A stretch of 64,000 bases of DNA from Corythoichthys intestinalis (GCF_030265065.1 NC_080397.1:22016501-22080500); one strand, 5' to 3'; positions 11,398-23,191 are shown, counted from the stretch's first letter. Notes: generated by a model not told the origin, from the letters alone. A program made the numbers and translations.

Positions 11398-13623
11398 GTA
11401 CGCCGCCTTGCAGTGCGGCAGAGTACTATCTACCGCAACTTGCGCCTTTTCACTGCGGTTTTATTTCCCATCAGCAAAACTAAATATGTCGCTAACAAAC
11501 ATTAAACTTTAAGGGTTAAAGACATTAGCCAGACTGAGGAAAATCAGGTCAAATAAACGTATCTGGAAACATTATAATGGCGACATGCAGATGTACGGCA
11601 ACCAGCACGCTCCAATTCCATGTATCAACCCAGTTTGTTAAGGATTGCGCAATCAGAGGTGAGGCTTTACTCGTTGCTGCCGCACCTCTCGTTTCATTTC
11701 TTTATTTGAACAGGAAATGGGCAAATTCAGCGATTTTGACTATAGAAAATGTTTGAAATGAGTCATACATAAAGAGCAATGGACAAATATTAATATAAAT
11801 TTGATGCTATAATTATTTTTTTGTCATGATGACAGGTGAGGCCCTGACCGCACGTCACTGAATTTGAGTCAATCACAATCAATTAGACAATATAATTGAA
11901 GATGTGTTTCCTGAACAATGAGCACTGAACTAAAACATAAACCCAACAGGTATTGTGCTTTGTCATCAGATAAAAATATTTGGTGCTACAGGAGACTGTT
12001 GTGGTCTTGGTCCATGAAACAACATTCCTAACCTGGGCCACAGGTTAGGACGGCAAGCCTATCAATAACCAAAAGGCCTCTCAATAACTTACTAACTTAT
12101 AGCTAACACTGTAAACATTATATAGTAAGGTTTATCACTCATTCCTCATAACAAAAATATGGTAGAACAAAAAGGATTAATGGCTTGCCTTATAATAATC
12201 AATATAAACGGCAGTGAGTGAACCCATATTCAATAAAGTATGAGGTTTATTCTCTGCATAGTATAAAATCCTACCAAGCATGCTGACAGGACTAACATTA
12301 CACGACAACTATTATATGTATGTATAGCATAGCACACTAGCTTGAGCTACTAGCCTTAAGCATTGTCTGGCTTCTATAACACAACGACTTATGAAGTTCT
12401 GTACATATAACCCTTCACCACCGAAGTAAATATATATTGCATATCCATATGTTATAGTAAACATAAATACTTACAGACATATATTTCCGAGGCAGAAACG
12501 TAAGTAACAGAACGCATTCACGATTGTCAATGCCAACGCTAGACACAGCACTGTGCAAAATGAATGAGTTTGTGGGCCAAATTATAGATGCAGCAAATTA
12601 TTCTGACCGGCAGGTGGCAGATATGCCCCGCAAATGGTCAACTGATTTCCCAGCCAGCGAGCACAGTTCATACTGTATTATCGGTCCTATTAATTATGTT
12701 ATTGGATTTATTGGGATGACGTCATAATTCCTATTATCGGAGCGATAATTATCGGACCAATAATTATCGTGCACCAGTAATTTGTTTATTTATGTAATTA
12801 TATAAGAATTCTCATTCTAGAGAGAATAAAAAATGAGCCGTCTGTGCAGCAATGCGGGACGGATGTTGCTGTTTTTTTCTTGTTTCAGCTGTACAAGAAA
12901 AATGAAAATAAAACAAAATTAATTGTGTAGCAACAGACTGAAGCATTTAATCTCTGTCTGCACCACGCTACAGATGCATAGCTATTATTTCAACACGCAT
13001 CATCAGACTTTTGCGTTCTCCACTGCCGCATCAGTCCTGAATGTCGCCTGATCGCTTGCCAAGGGAAAAAATGTGAGTGGAGTGCCCCTTACTGGTTGCT
13101 CTTTTAACGCTTCCCCTGCGGCCCTTACGCCCGCCAGGTTTTCCCCGAGGTCCTTCCCATTACATAATGAAACATTTTTTTTCTAATCGAAGATTTGACT
13201 GCGAGCCAAATGCAGCCGTCAAAAGAGCCATATCTGGCTCGCGAGCCATAGGTTCCCGACTCCTGATCCAAATCCATATCCGATATGAAACTACCGCCCG
13301 TATGTGGTTTCAATCCATCTCGCAAAATTCAGATTTCTGTGCTTCTTGACTGCTCAGACTACAAAAGAGCCATTCAGTTTCAATCTGGATGGGTTAAAAA
13401 TATGATTTTGGCTGTTAGTCTGAATGAGGCCATAGAGATTTTATGCATGATGACTGGTTGGTGATAAGACCAGGGTGAAGTGCATCATTAGCTCATTGTC
13501 AACTGGGAAAGGCTCCAGCTTACACACAACCCCTTCATTGAGGATAAGTGCAAGTACACAATAAATTGTTGGAGAATTTTTGAATATGATGAAGGAGACA
13601 CAACTTTTTAGACTTCCTCAAAA

Positions 13624-13680
13624 CTTTATTTTCAACATCTAAGATAGCCGGATGATTGTCAGCATCCATTTCATTTTATT
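13624..13680 (-). terminator. Polyadenylation signals of oxt
   Basis: The minus strand reads AATAAA at 13675-13680 and again at 13624-13629, 84 and 135 bp after the oxt stop codon, giving two plausible mRNA ends. Confidence 0.6.
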
Positions 13681-13763
13681 ACATAAAAATAGATAGACTT
13701 GAGGCTCAAATGGGCAACTAATAATGTGCACTAAAGATCTACAGGGCGCCCCTTGGTGTCAAC

Positions 13764-13909
13764 TCACTGACCGAGTCGTTGAGGAGAGGCGTGAGCAGCC
13801 AGATGGAGCAGCCTTACGATGATGTCACTTGGGTCGCCGCCGTCGTATTGGCCCAGTTGATCATCCGCCTCCTGATCCATAAGACACGACTGGTCTGCGG
13901 CGCAGCTCT
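13764..13909 (-). CDS. oxt: oxt coding exon 3 (neurophysin end and copeptin-like tail)
   Basis: 146 nt ending in TGA. Encodes [14 protein letters not shown] with the last two cysteines, then the leucine-rich tail ending RLGQ. Confidence 0.93.
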
Positions 13910-15338
13910 CTTTGAATGGTGGAGAGGAGAAAGGTCTTTAAGTGCAATCGCTCTGGGCTCTTATCAGCTTTTTTGGCCTGGCTTTTATGCTGACAAATGG
14001 AGGTCACGAAATGACTGAACCTTCTCCATACAAGAATATGCGTCTTATAGTAAGGGACGATAAAGTGACTGTATAATTACTATATCAAGCATCTGCATAC
14101 AATGCATAAAAAACTAGGTACACTTACACACATTAAATGCAAGAGCTGCATCAACAATTCTGCTTTTGTAAAGAACAAGATCAAGCAATAAACCAAATAC
14201 TATTAACATACAGTTGCACACCACTACACAAACATAACGGGAGGGTTAAAACATCTCAGTATTTTATAAATATTTATTAATATAAAATTTTAGATTTTAT
14301 TTTTGAAATTTCATATTTGCTTTAACTTCAGAGAATTACATCAAATCAAAGTATTATTAAAAAAATAATCATTGTGTTTTGGTTTAAAATACATATTTTG
14401 AGCCCCCACACATCTTTTGCAAGAAATGACGTACCGGCGTCACAGCAGAGACCAGAAGCCGCACAGCGTCCTCCCTCAGAGCCGCAGGACTTGACCCCAG
14501 CCTGACAAGGGGTGAGCAGGTAGCTCTCTTCCAGGCAGTGTGCAGTTTCTGGGGAGCCCAGCAGGCAACCGAAGGTGTCCCCACAACAGATGTTGGGACC
14601 AAAGCAACGGCCCCTATCTCCGGGACCGCATGACATGCACTGAGAGCAAATGCAAATTATAGTACATTTAATATAAAAGTAATAAATAATATAATATTAA
14701 AAAATATAATTAATATAAAATAATACTGTAAATAAAAATGAATACATTTGTATCGTAATGCAAAACCGGTATACACCACAGAACAAGAAAGCTGATGAAC
14801 TAAACATTCGTCTACCATATCACAAATGATGCAGAGTACAGCAGTTTCATCGGAATGTCATCTCATCTCAAATAATGGAAATGGAAAATTTGACAAATGA
14901 CATCGTGCAAAAGACTTTCTCTAATAGGCAATCAACTGAGAACTAGAATGGGTCAACTCCATTTTTGTAATTTTTCAGGTGCATGGTAAGAAAAGGAAAA
15001 GGTGTCAGTGCAATAACAGATTTTATGTCAAGAATGATGAAAAGTAATCCGGTTTTCATGTCGCAAATTTTTTTTTTTCTTTTCTCTATTTGTTTCTTTG
15101 TTTTACATCAAAATGATCATTTCAAACAACACATTGGAGTTAACATGTTCTGGTTTTCAGTGGTGGTGGATATCTGCCCTTCCAAATCTATCAGCTCAAA
15201 CAATGAAAAACAACTCACCTTCCGTAGTGGGGCATCCATGATGGACCGTTTCCCGCCAATGGGACAGTTAGAGATGTAGCACGCTGAGCATACAGACAGG
15301 AGGAAAAACAGGCACAGGGACACGGCTGCTCCGCTCAT
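13764..15338 (-). CDS. oxt: Isotocin-neurophysin precursor (teleost oxytocin orthologue), complete gene
   Basis: Three coding exons (15219-15338, 14435-14639, 13764-13909) join in phase to 471 nt, 156 residues. Residues 1-19 ([19 protein letters not shown]) are a signal peptide, 20-28 the hormone CYISNCPIG (isotocin: Ser4, Ile8), followed by the amidation Gly29 and the KR30-31 cleavage site. Neurophysin follows with all 14 cysteines, including [16 protein letters not shown] and [15 protein letters not shown]. The leucine-rich, copeptin-like C-terminus reads [18 protein letters not shown]. Intron positions match the classic three-exon neurohypophysial gene. The product is processed in secretory granules of hypothalamic neurons and acts through isotocin (oxytocin-type) receptors. 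A TATA box lies near 15496. A small 5' untranslated intron is possible (donor gtaagg near 15434, acceptor tttcag just before the ATG), which is inference. Confidence 0.97.
14435..14639 (-). CDS. oxt: oxt coding exon 2 (neurophysin core)
   Basis: 205 nt between acceptor ctctcag and donor gtacgt. Encodes [14 protein letters not shown] to GLCCDA, with twelve of the fourteen neurophysin cysteines. Confidence 0.96.
15219..15338 (-). CDS. oxt: oxt coding exon 1 (signal peptide, isotocin, processing site)
   Basis: 40 codons, phase 0 at its end; donor G|gtgagt. Encodes the signal peptide, [12 protein letters not shown] and the first nine neurophysin residues SIMDAPLRK. Confidence 0.96.
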
Positions 15339-15492
15339 CTTTGCTGAAACAGGAGGAACAACTGATTAGTATGAAATTGTAATAACTAATGCACAAAGCC
15401 AAAAGTATGAGTTGTTTTGCTTGTTTTTTTTCCTTACAGCTTGTCGAAATCTGGTTCCGAAGCTTCTACTTGCTGGTCCACTTCGCAAATGT

Positions 15493-15501
15493 CTTATAAA
15501 T
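15493..15501 (-). promoter_or_regulatory. TATA box of oxt
   Basis: The minus strand reads TTTATAAGAC about 155 bp upstream of the ATG. This leaves room for a short 5' exon, a possible ~80-90 bp intron and the ATG exon. Confidence 0.6.
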
Positions 15502-15602
15502 GCTCCCCAGACCTCTTTTTAAGACTGTCACAGAAAGACAAAAGCCACTTAGTACCCCTTAATTAATCGCTTAAGGGTGGTTGGCGGCACTGACCGGCGG
15601 GC

Positions 15603-15615
15603 AGGTCAACGGTCA
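15603..15615 (+). promoter_or_regulatory. DR1-type nuclear receptor site upstream of oxt
   Basis: AGGTCAACGGTCA is two AGGTCA-type half sites one base apart, matching 11 of 12 half-site positions. It lies about 105 bp upstream of the TATA box, about -135 from a start inferred 30 bp below it. Mammalian oxytocin promoters carry a composite hormone response element near -160, bound by COUP-TF and other nuclear receptors. A further half site, AGGTCA with flanking AT, lies near 15704-15710. Confidence 0.45.
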
Positions 15616-15619
15616 GACA

Positions 15620-16600
<981 letters not shown>

Positions 16601-16829
16601 GGCAATGCATTTACTGGAGAAGAAAAAAATAATAACAAATTGTTGTCCTTTTCAAGTGATACAGTATATTACATAGGCCTAACAACTATTAAATTTGCTC
16701 GCTTGTCTTTATTTTATTATTCAAATAAACATATCCAACACGATACCTTTTTACATGTCAATTAATACGCATACACACACATGTATGTGGCATCAATTTG
16801 CTAATCTCTTTTATGGATTGCAACCCACA

Positions 16830-17000
16830 TTGTCCAGGTCCTTAGGTTAATTGGCCTTATGAGCTAATTAACTCAGCTAATGACAGACCACAAACCAAAG
16901 AGGACAGTTTGCCTCTTTCAATGATATGAGTTCAATTACTCACGCTTGACTCACACACTTGCCACCTCACTGATTAATACCGGTAACTTAAGTTAGGTGT
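16830..17000. promoter_or_regulatory. Candidate homeodomain-rich enhancer between oxt and znf366
   Basis: This non-repetitive stretch holds GGTTAATTGG, GAGCTAATTAACTC (a palindromic homeodomain site) and GCTAATGA within 45 bp (16845-16885), followed by GATTAATACC. It lies about 1.3 kb upstream of the oxt TATA box. Paired-type and POU homeodomain factors (Otp, Brn2) specify isotocin neurons in fish. The sites are seen; the enhancer function is inference. Confidence 0.25.
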
Positions 17001-17116
17001 TGACGCCTTGGCTTTTTCTAAGTTGTTTCACAACCTAAATCAGTCTTCGATTTCTTTGCATGTAATATTCCATTTCATTGCTTATGTAATTTATATCAAA
17101 TCTATCTTTAGTTTTG

Positions 17117-17782
17117 CAGGAAAATGTGCAATTCTAACTCATGAGTGCCTGATATACATGCAGCTTTTGTGCTGCTTTATGGTTTGAAGTTTAAACCACT
17201 TGTTGTTTCTCCTGGAACAGCAAAATGATAGAAACGAGGATGAACCCGCATTCACAGAACATATCAGAATACACAGTATATAGCTACAGCTATGTGAAAA
17301 AATGTGAAAAAACCCTATGGAAGCCTGTGTCTTTTCTAACACATTTGGTCATATGGATATTTAATATCAATTTTAACAATCTTAAGAGATCCAAGTGTGG
17401 CCGTTGACGTCTTTGCTTTTTGTGCAATGTGCAATTCAAACTCACGAGTGCCTGAAATACATGCAGTTTTTGTGCTGCTTTGTGGTTTGAAGTTTAAACC
17501 ACTTTAGTGAAGTGTGAAGAGTGTGAGTTTGACATTTACCCCTCCTGGTGGCTGTGTTGATACATTTGACTTGTGGTGGTTAAAATAATAAAAGGGTTGT
17601 TTTAGACCAGGTAGAAACGAGGATGAACCCGCATTCTCAGAACATATCAGAATACACAGTATATACAGCTATGTGAAAAAATGTGAAAAAACCCTATGGA
17701 AGCCTGTGTGTTTTCTAACATATTTGGTCATATGGATATTTAATATCAATTTTAACAATCTTAAAGATCCAAGTGTGGCCGG
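17117..17782. repeat. Local tandem duplication of ~290 bp
   Basis: Unit 1 (about 17117-17403) and unit 2 (about 17423-17782) share two long blocks in the same order. One runs from ATGTGCAATTC to GAAGTTTAAACCACTT, the other from AGAAACGAGGATGAACCCGC to ATCCAAGTGTGGCC. Identity by eye is above 90%. Between the blocks unit 2 carries about 100 bp instead of the ~25 bp in unit 1. Confidence 0.8.
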
Positions 17783-18039
17783 GTGAATTGATGGGACCAA
17801 CACAAAGTACTTTTATTTTTTTATGTGGGCTATTTCCGACTGCACATTAAAGAAAAATAAAGTTATACAGCATTAATTAGGCAAATACTGAGAGTGATTC
17901 AAAATAAAATAAATAAACAACAACAGTGGCTGGCTGAACAAATAATAGAACTAAACAACTAAAACTGAAAAAAAGATTAAAAAAAAAATAACTTTCTGTA
18001 AAATATAATTTTAAATACATGTGATTTCTTTTGAGGAAT

Positions 18040-19490
18040 AAATTAGCACACCCCCACATTCAATCCCACTTAAAATGGCTAAAATAACACACAGGAGTAT
18101 CACATCAGGTGCACATGATTAGAACATCATTACCCAGTGTTTTTAAGGAGCCTTGCCTTATTTAAACATCATATTTAGTTTAGTGTGCCCCTGACTGTTG
18201 AAGTGAGAGAAAACAACTGGTGGGATCAAAGGAGCTACCTGAGGCCTTCACAAAGAATATTGTAGACACTTATGAGTCCTGGTTAGGGATTTCAAAAGAA
18301 CTCAAAAGAATATTAAATCAGCTATTCCACTGTCTGGAAAATAGTCTGCAAGTGGAGGAAATTCAAAACAACTGCCAACATGCCCAGGTCTGGCCATCCA
18401 AGCAAGTTCACCCCGAGAGCAGACCATAAGATGCTAAAAGAAGTCTTCAAAAACCCTAAAATGTCATTGCAGGACCTACAGCAGGTTCTTGCTACTGTTG
18501 ATGTGAAAGTGCATTCCTCTACAATCATAAAGAGAGTTCACAAATTTAACCTTCATGGGAGGTGTGCAAGGAGGAAACCTTGCTCTCCAAGAAGAACGTG
18601 ACGGCCAGACAGACGTTTGCCAGAATGAATGTAGACAAAGACCTGGACTTCTGGGATAATGTTCTTTGGACAGATGAATCTAAAATTGAATTATTTGGAC
18701 ACCAGAATAGAGTACATGTTTGGCGTAAACCCAATACAGCATTCCACGAAAATAACCTCATACCAACTGTGAAGCATTGAGGTTGACGTGTCATGGTTTG
18801 GGGATGCTTTGCTACAGCAGGACCTGGCCAGCTCACCATCATAGAATCCACCATAAATTCTATCATGTATCAGAGGGTGCTTGAAGAACATGTGAGATCA
18901 TCTGTGAAAAAATTATAGAAAGAAGCAAAACTGGACCCTGCAACATGACAATGACCCAAAACATACCAGTAAATCTACAAAGGACTGGCTGAAAAGGAAG
19001 AAATGGAGAGTCCTGGAATGGCCGAGTCAAATCCCAGATCTTAATCTCAATGAGATGTTGTGGGGTGATTTGAAACAGGCTGTACATGCAAGAAACCACT
19101 CAAACATCTCACTGCTCAAAGTATTCTGCGTTGATGAGTGGGGTAAACTTTCTTCAGACCGATGTCAAAGACTGGTCGATGGCTACAAAAAGCGTCTCAC
19201 TCAAGTTATTTTAGCCAAAGGAGGTAACACTGGCTAATGGGTGGTAGGGTCTCCTAACTTTTTACTTAGTTAGAATATGCATTTTTGTTGATATATTTGG
19301 TTAAATGACTGAAACAATGTTAACTTTTGCCGTTTACCTGCAATTAAATCACTTTCTTTTCCAGAGATAAAGAAAAACAAGATCAGACCACAGAATTCAT
19401 AATATAGATTTTGCAGTCTATGATCAGACATTGATATGTGAACATTTCTTAATAAAGAACTGAATATTTAATGGGCTGTCCTAATTTGTG
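18040..19490 (+). mobile_element. Decayed Tc1/mariner element
   Basis: A transposase of the Tc1 family is readable in pieces on the plus strand: the catalytic block [17 protein letters not shown] (18655-18705) with FATAGPGQLTII downstream. Next comes a paraphrase of the LEWPSQ-DLN region (19014-19045), and the C-terminus WGKLSSDRCQRLVDGYKKRL ends at 19237. Several stops and frame changes interrupt it, so it is inactive. The outer ends are too worn to fix; the boundaries are estimates. Confidence 0.7.
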
Positions 19491-20060
19491 TGTGTGTGGC
19501 GGTTTCTTGTTTAATAATTAAAAAAGAACACATAATGTAATTTTTCATTTCTATGTGAAATACTGGAGAAAATCTTAATATAAGACAGTCTGTCGAGGAA
19601 GTAGGGGCAAACATCTAAAAATTCTGATACTATTGTAACCAATTGAATGCTAGTAACCCAGATTGCAAGTCCTTTCTCATAACGTTATTATTAGCCATTA
19701 CTACATGCTCCTGTGATTGAGTCTATCAGTGTGTGTGTGCGTGGGTGCAACTGACAACACAAAATAGCTGTACTCATAAGCGGTGTCATTTCAAGTTCAA
19801 TATTTTCAAAAATAATTTGAGCAACCCTCTTTTACATAAGGATCATTTATACTAGATGTTGCCTGTCCCTTAATGCCACAACCAGCAGACATTTAATGTC
19901 AAATAAACATAAAACTAAGAGAATTACTAGCTTGATGCTAACACAGAGAAGCCACAGACAGGTTTAGGAATAGCATCAGTGTCACAGTTTATGTTTTGGC
20001 ACAGAAGGAGCATCAGCACATGCAAACACACAACTTGACAATATTAACAGGAATATATTT
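19491..20060. other. Spacer, nothing recognised
   Basis: AT-rich sequence without a recognisable gene, transposase or repeat structure. Confidence 0.4.
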
Positions 20061-20813
20061 TTGGTCATACGTACAAACAAAGAAAATTACTGCAGCATTG
20101 ACTCTTCTTTTGTCAGTGGAGTCTCCAAAGAACAAATTTTAGCTCCTATTAGGCACCACAGTGTTCATATTTGGCAATATTATAGCATATTAGCATATTT
20201 AGCATATTTAGTGAGAGAACGAAAGATCAAAGCACAGCTCTTGTATTTGATTCAAGAAGATTGTGCAGGTCTACCTAATGTGATAATAAATTCCGAGTAT
20301 TTAATTGAAATATGCGGTCCTTTTTATGCAATTAAAGAGATGAGTGTTTACATCCTTGATGGTTGCATGCTGTTCAACATTCAAAGTGCATTGTTTGTGG
20401 AAGAAAAATCTACCCGGCCCTCCCCGCATTCCTCCGAAAGCTTTGCAAATCCCCATTTCATCCAGAAACGGAGATGTCTATCTAGTGTTTCCTTATTTTT
20501 CTGCAGGAAGGCACTGGACTTGTTGACTTCCTCTCCCCTCCCTTCCTTCCTTCTCTCCGAAGGTACTCATCTGAAAAAGGAGAACAAAGTGATTGTTCCT
20601 GTTCTCTTTCTTAAGTCCCTCCAAATAGCTCATCTGTGGAAGGTCCGCGCATTGTCAGAAGGGAGCGGGAGGGAGAACGGCCGCAAAGGAGTCACAGCAT
20701 CACAGCATCAAAACAACTCTGCCACAGGTATGCCATACACACATGCGTCGGGGTACCCTCACACGGCACTGACTGCCATCATCTGTAATGACACCTTCCC
20801 CGAGACACAGTAA
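20061..20813 (+). other. Unexplained 250-codon open reading frame; possible znf366 5' exon region
   Basis: The frame runs 250 codons without a stop, from MVIRTNKENYCSIDSS to CNDTFPETQ. I recognise no domain, signal peptide or family; composition is mixed, with no repeat. About 1.4 kb downstream lies the acceptor of the first coding exon of znf366. Within this stretch, 'ttatttttctgcag' at 20506 could be an acceptor and CCACAG|gtatgc at 20727 a donor. The GC-richer part 20507-20727 could thus be a non-coding first or second exon of znf366, whose human counterpart also has untranslated 5' exons. Chance open frame, 5' exon and lineage-specific protein are all possible. Confidence 0.25.
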
Positions 20814-20839
20814 AATACTTGACAACATTTGACTACTCA

Positions 20840-20929
20840 AATATTTTGTTTAGGAAGGATAACATTCAATATGGTATTCAAAGTAATATTTTGTTTAGGA
20901 AGGATAACATTCAATATGGTATTCAAAGA
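20840..20929. repeat. 45-bp perfect tandem duplication, two units
   Basis: Units 20840-20884 and 20885-20929, each beginning AATATTTTGTTTAGGAAGG, are identical except for the last base. Confidence 0.95.
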
Positions 20930-22249
20930 AATATGTGTGGTTTCATGATGTTTTTCTGTTTCTGTCACACATCTGGTCACAAAATAAAGTACACTGGCAT
21001 GGTCCCATGAGATCCATTGCAAGAGCTGTATTCCAGCATCTTCCTTTACCTAGAGAGTAATGCTCACTTTGCCAATATTCTTTTGACAATATGAGTGTTA
21101 TAAATGCTTAATGAGAGGTGTTTCTATTATTTTGGTTGTTAAAGAGTGAACGTAACTGACGCAAACTGCAGCTTACTGACAATATTTATACATGATTATG
21201 CACTTACCAAACAAACAAAAATGGTTTGGATCTTGTACATGGTTTAATTCGATCCTGAAAATAATGAAGTGATCATTGAGCATAGTACTGAATGTGCTCT
21301 TTGCATGTGTCACATTGTTTCATGTTTAAAAAAAAAACGGTCAATTTAGATACTGCAGTTTGAGAATGACTCTGCAGGTTTAGCAAATAATATGAATCAA
21401 ATTATTTAAAATTATTGTTATCAGTTGATGTCATTTTGTTGCACATGGGTATTCAAAACTGTCCCAGTTGGACAAAAATGGGAATAATGAAGACCACCAG
21501 GTTTTCATCATCAACACGTTTATGTTCAAGGTGAGTGCTAGAGTAAAAGAGAAAAAAAAGGAAGTTCTTAAATTAAAACAAAAAAAATGAATAGAGATGA
21601 GCAAAAAAAGTGATGGAGAAGTGGAAAGGTGACAGGTAACGATTTGACAAAGTTCCTAATTTCAGGAGAGGATATTTTTGAGAAATTAAGAAGTGAAAGA
21701 TGTTGGTCTGTGTGTTGAGATCCCCCCCACCCCACCCCTCCCACACACAGAGGCACGAGTTAAGACTGCTTGTGGTCTGGAGTAGTAAAAGTTCCCTAAA
21801 TTAGATAAGCTTTCACTTAATATTGAGTCAAAAGGTAGGACACACTTCCTATTTTCTTTTCCACATTGAATGATTCTTTGATGATTGTGTCCGAAATTAA
21901 CTAAGAGTTGGAACTACAGTATGTGCTTTTTACTGAATGGACCACATATTATGACTCTTCAACATTTTTATTTTCTCTTTTTTTGAATTTTGGATTGACT
22001 AAAATTCACAAAGCAGCATGTGGATATGCTAGGCCAAGTGCATGCTACATAATCAACCATGTCCAGTTTCCAGTTTAAATCTTTGATATCTTCTCATCAT
22101 GAAATTAAAGCATTAAAAAAATCCTGCATTTCCACCTTTTGTTGTTGAATTGAAAAAATATAACAAAATGCTTCATCACTCCTCCACTTTTTCTTTTTTG
22201 ATTGCCAATTGTAGATGCTGTAAATGATTGGTTCATTGTCTTTCTGTAG
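20930..22249. other. Spacer or 5' intron before znf366 coding exon 1
   Basis: AT-rich, with a C-rich tract (21722-21745) and no recognised gene. If the 20.5-20.7 kb exon is real, this is the first intron of znf366. Confidence 0.4.
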
Positions 22250-22256
22250 AATCAAG

Positions 22257-23191
22257 ATGGAAACAGTCCAGTTTTCACATTCAACAAGTCCTCCTTTCAG
22301 AGAGGATGCCCGTCCACCAGATCAGCACAGGTTCTATTTGACCTCACGTCCCATCAATTTTAAACACTCCACTGGGGACAGTGATACCTCACAACAGGTT
22401 GCACCTAATTTCTTCCCCATGCTGAGCTCCACTCAGACTAACAGAGAAGGGTCCCAAAAGCGCAAAAAGACTCCTTATAAAATGGGTGACCATGAGTTTG
22501 AGAGTATTGAGGAAAGCTGGACGCCCAAAGCGATCAATCGCTCCCACTTGCCCTTTCCGTCTGAGCCCAGCGCTCCCTTGCCTGCTCACCCCGGAATGAT
22601 CGAGTTGAGTAGACTGCAGTATCATCACAGGACCGCCGACATTGACCTTTCTGTCCAGGTGAAGCGGGAACATCTAAGTCCCCCTCCGATGTGGCCCCCG
22701 CCTCCTTTCCTCATCCATCCGTCATACTTCCCACCTCTCCACCACAGCCTCATCCCATATCCCTTCTTCATGCCTAGCACTGTCGTGCCCTTTCCGCCCA
22801 GGGAAGACGTCAGGCCGGCGAAGCACATTCGCATTGCCCCCACGAGAGGCGCACCAAGCGGCGGTGAGAAGCCCGGATTTGACGTTCACGTGGACGACAG
22901 CTACTATGTGGATGTGGGTGGTGATCAGAAGAGGTGGAAGTGCCGCATGTGCGACAAGTCCTACACATCCAAATACAACCTGGTCACGCATATTCTGGGC
23001 CACAAGGGCATCAAGCCCCACGGGTGTCACCTGTGTGGGAAGTTATTCAAGCAGCTGAGCCATCTGCATACGCACCTGCTCACCCATCGAGGCATGAGGC
23101 CTCATAAGTGCCAGGTGTGCCACAAGGCCTTCACCCAGACCAGCCATCTAAAGAGGCATATGATGCAACACAGTGACGTCAAGCCTTACAG
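22257..23191 (+). CDS. znf366: znf366 coding exon 1 (proline-rich domain, fingers 1-3)
   Basis: 935 nt; the exon itself begins at 22250 after tttctgtag. Donor AG|gtacat, phase 2. Fingers start at [19 protein letters not shown]; the third ends HLKRHMMQH. Confidence 0.95.

Larger units (their letters stand above)
9704..11860 (-). mobile_element. hAT element with TTF-type zinc-finger transposase remnant, innermost
   Basis: The inverted ends CAGTGACGTGCGGTGAGG and CAGTGACGTGCGGTCAGGG (right end read inverted) are flanked by a perfect 8-bp direct repeat AATTTGAG (9696-9703 and 11861-11868). The minus strand encodes fragments of a ZMYM1/TTF-finger hAT transposase. At 2157 bp it lacks room for the full ~2.5-kb gene, so it is an internally deleted copy. 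The exact duplication suggests this insertion is the youngest of the nest. Confidence 0.85.
9395..12779. mobile_element. hAT element, second nesting level
   Basis: The ends TAGGGTTGCGCGATAT and (inverted) TACTGGTGCACGATAAT are flanked by 8-bp repeats ATTTGTCT (9387-9394) and ATTTGTTT (12780-12787), a 7 of 8 match that fits the hAT target size. The interior near both ends is rich in ATCGATA/CCGATA motifs, like the hAT copies at 35994 and 53692. No transposase of its own was recognised. A further hAT (9704-11860) sits inside. Confidence 0.75.
8676..13265. mobile_element. hAT-type element carrying nested insertions
   Basis: The left end CAGGGGTCGGGAACC and the inverted right end CAGGAGTCGGGAACC mark a common fish hAT family; next to the ends are repeated GAGAGCCAT/GAGCCATA motifs typical of it. 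Its own sequence is 8676-9394 and 12780-13265. It contains a direct repeat of about 60 bp (near 9100-9165 and 12833-12890, sharing GTGCAGCAATGCG) that flanks the inner insertion at a distance. The 8-bp target duplication cannot be recognised and may have decayed. Confidence 0.65.
6100..13431. mobile_element. Outermost DNA transposon of a nested block
   Basis: The left end reads GGCTGTGTTCAGACTGCAAG and the right end, inverted, GGCCTCATTCAGACTAACAG, so the two ends form imperfect inverted repeats sharing the TTCAGACT core. The element's own sequence is left only in pieces (about 6100-6294, 6792-6844 and 13266-13431), because at least five later insertions lie inside it. A target duplication could not be fixed; a 3-bp ATA flanks both ends but may be chance. 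Superfamily unresolved. Confidence 0.5.

Noticed and set aside
13779-14018. 79-codon plus-strand frame over oxt exon 3
   Set aside because: It is the shadow of the real minus-strand exon; the minus strand gives the conserved neurophysin end.
22224-22256. Upstream in-frame ATG of znf366 exon 1
   Set aside because: It lies before the splice acceptor tttctgtag at 22249 and would be intronic; the ATG at 22257 is used instead.
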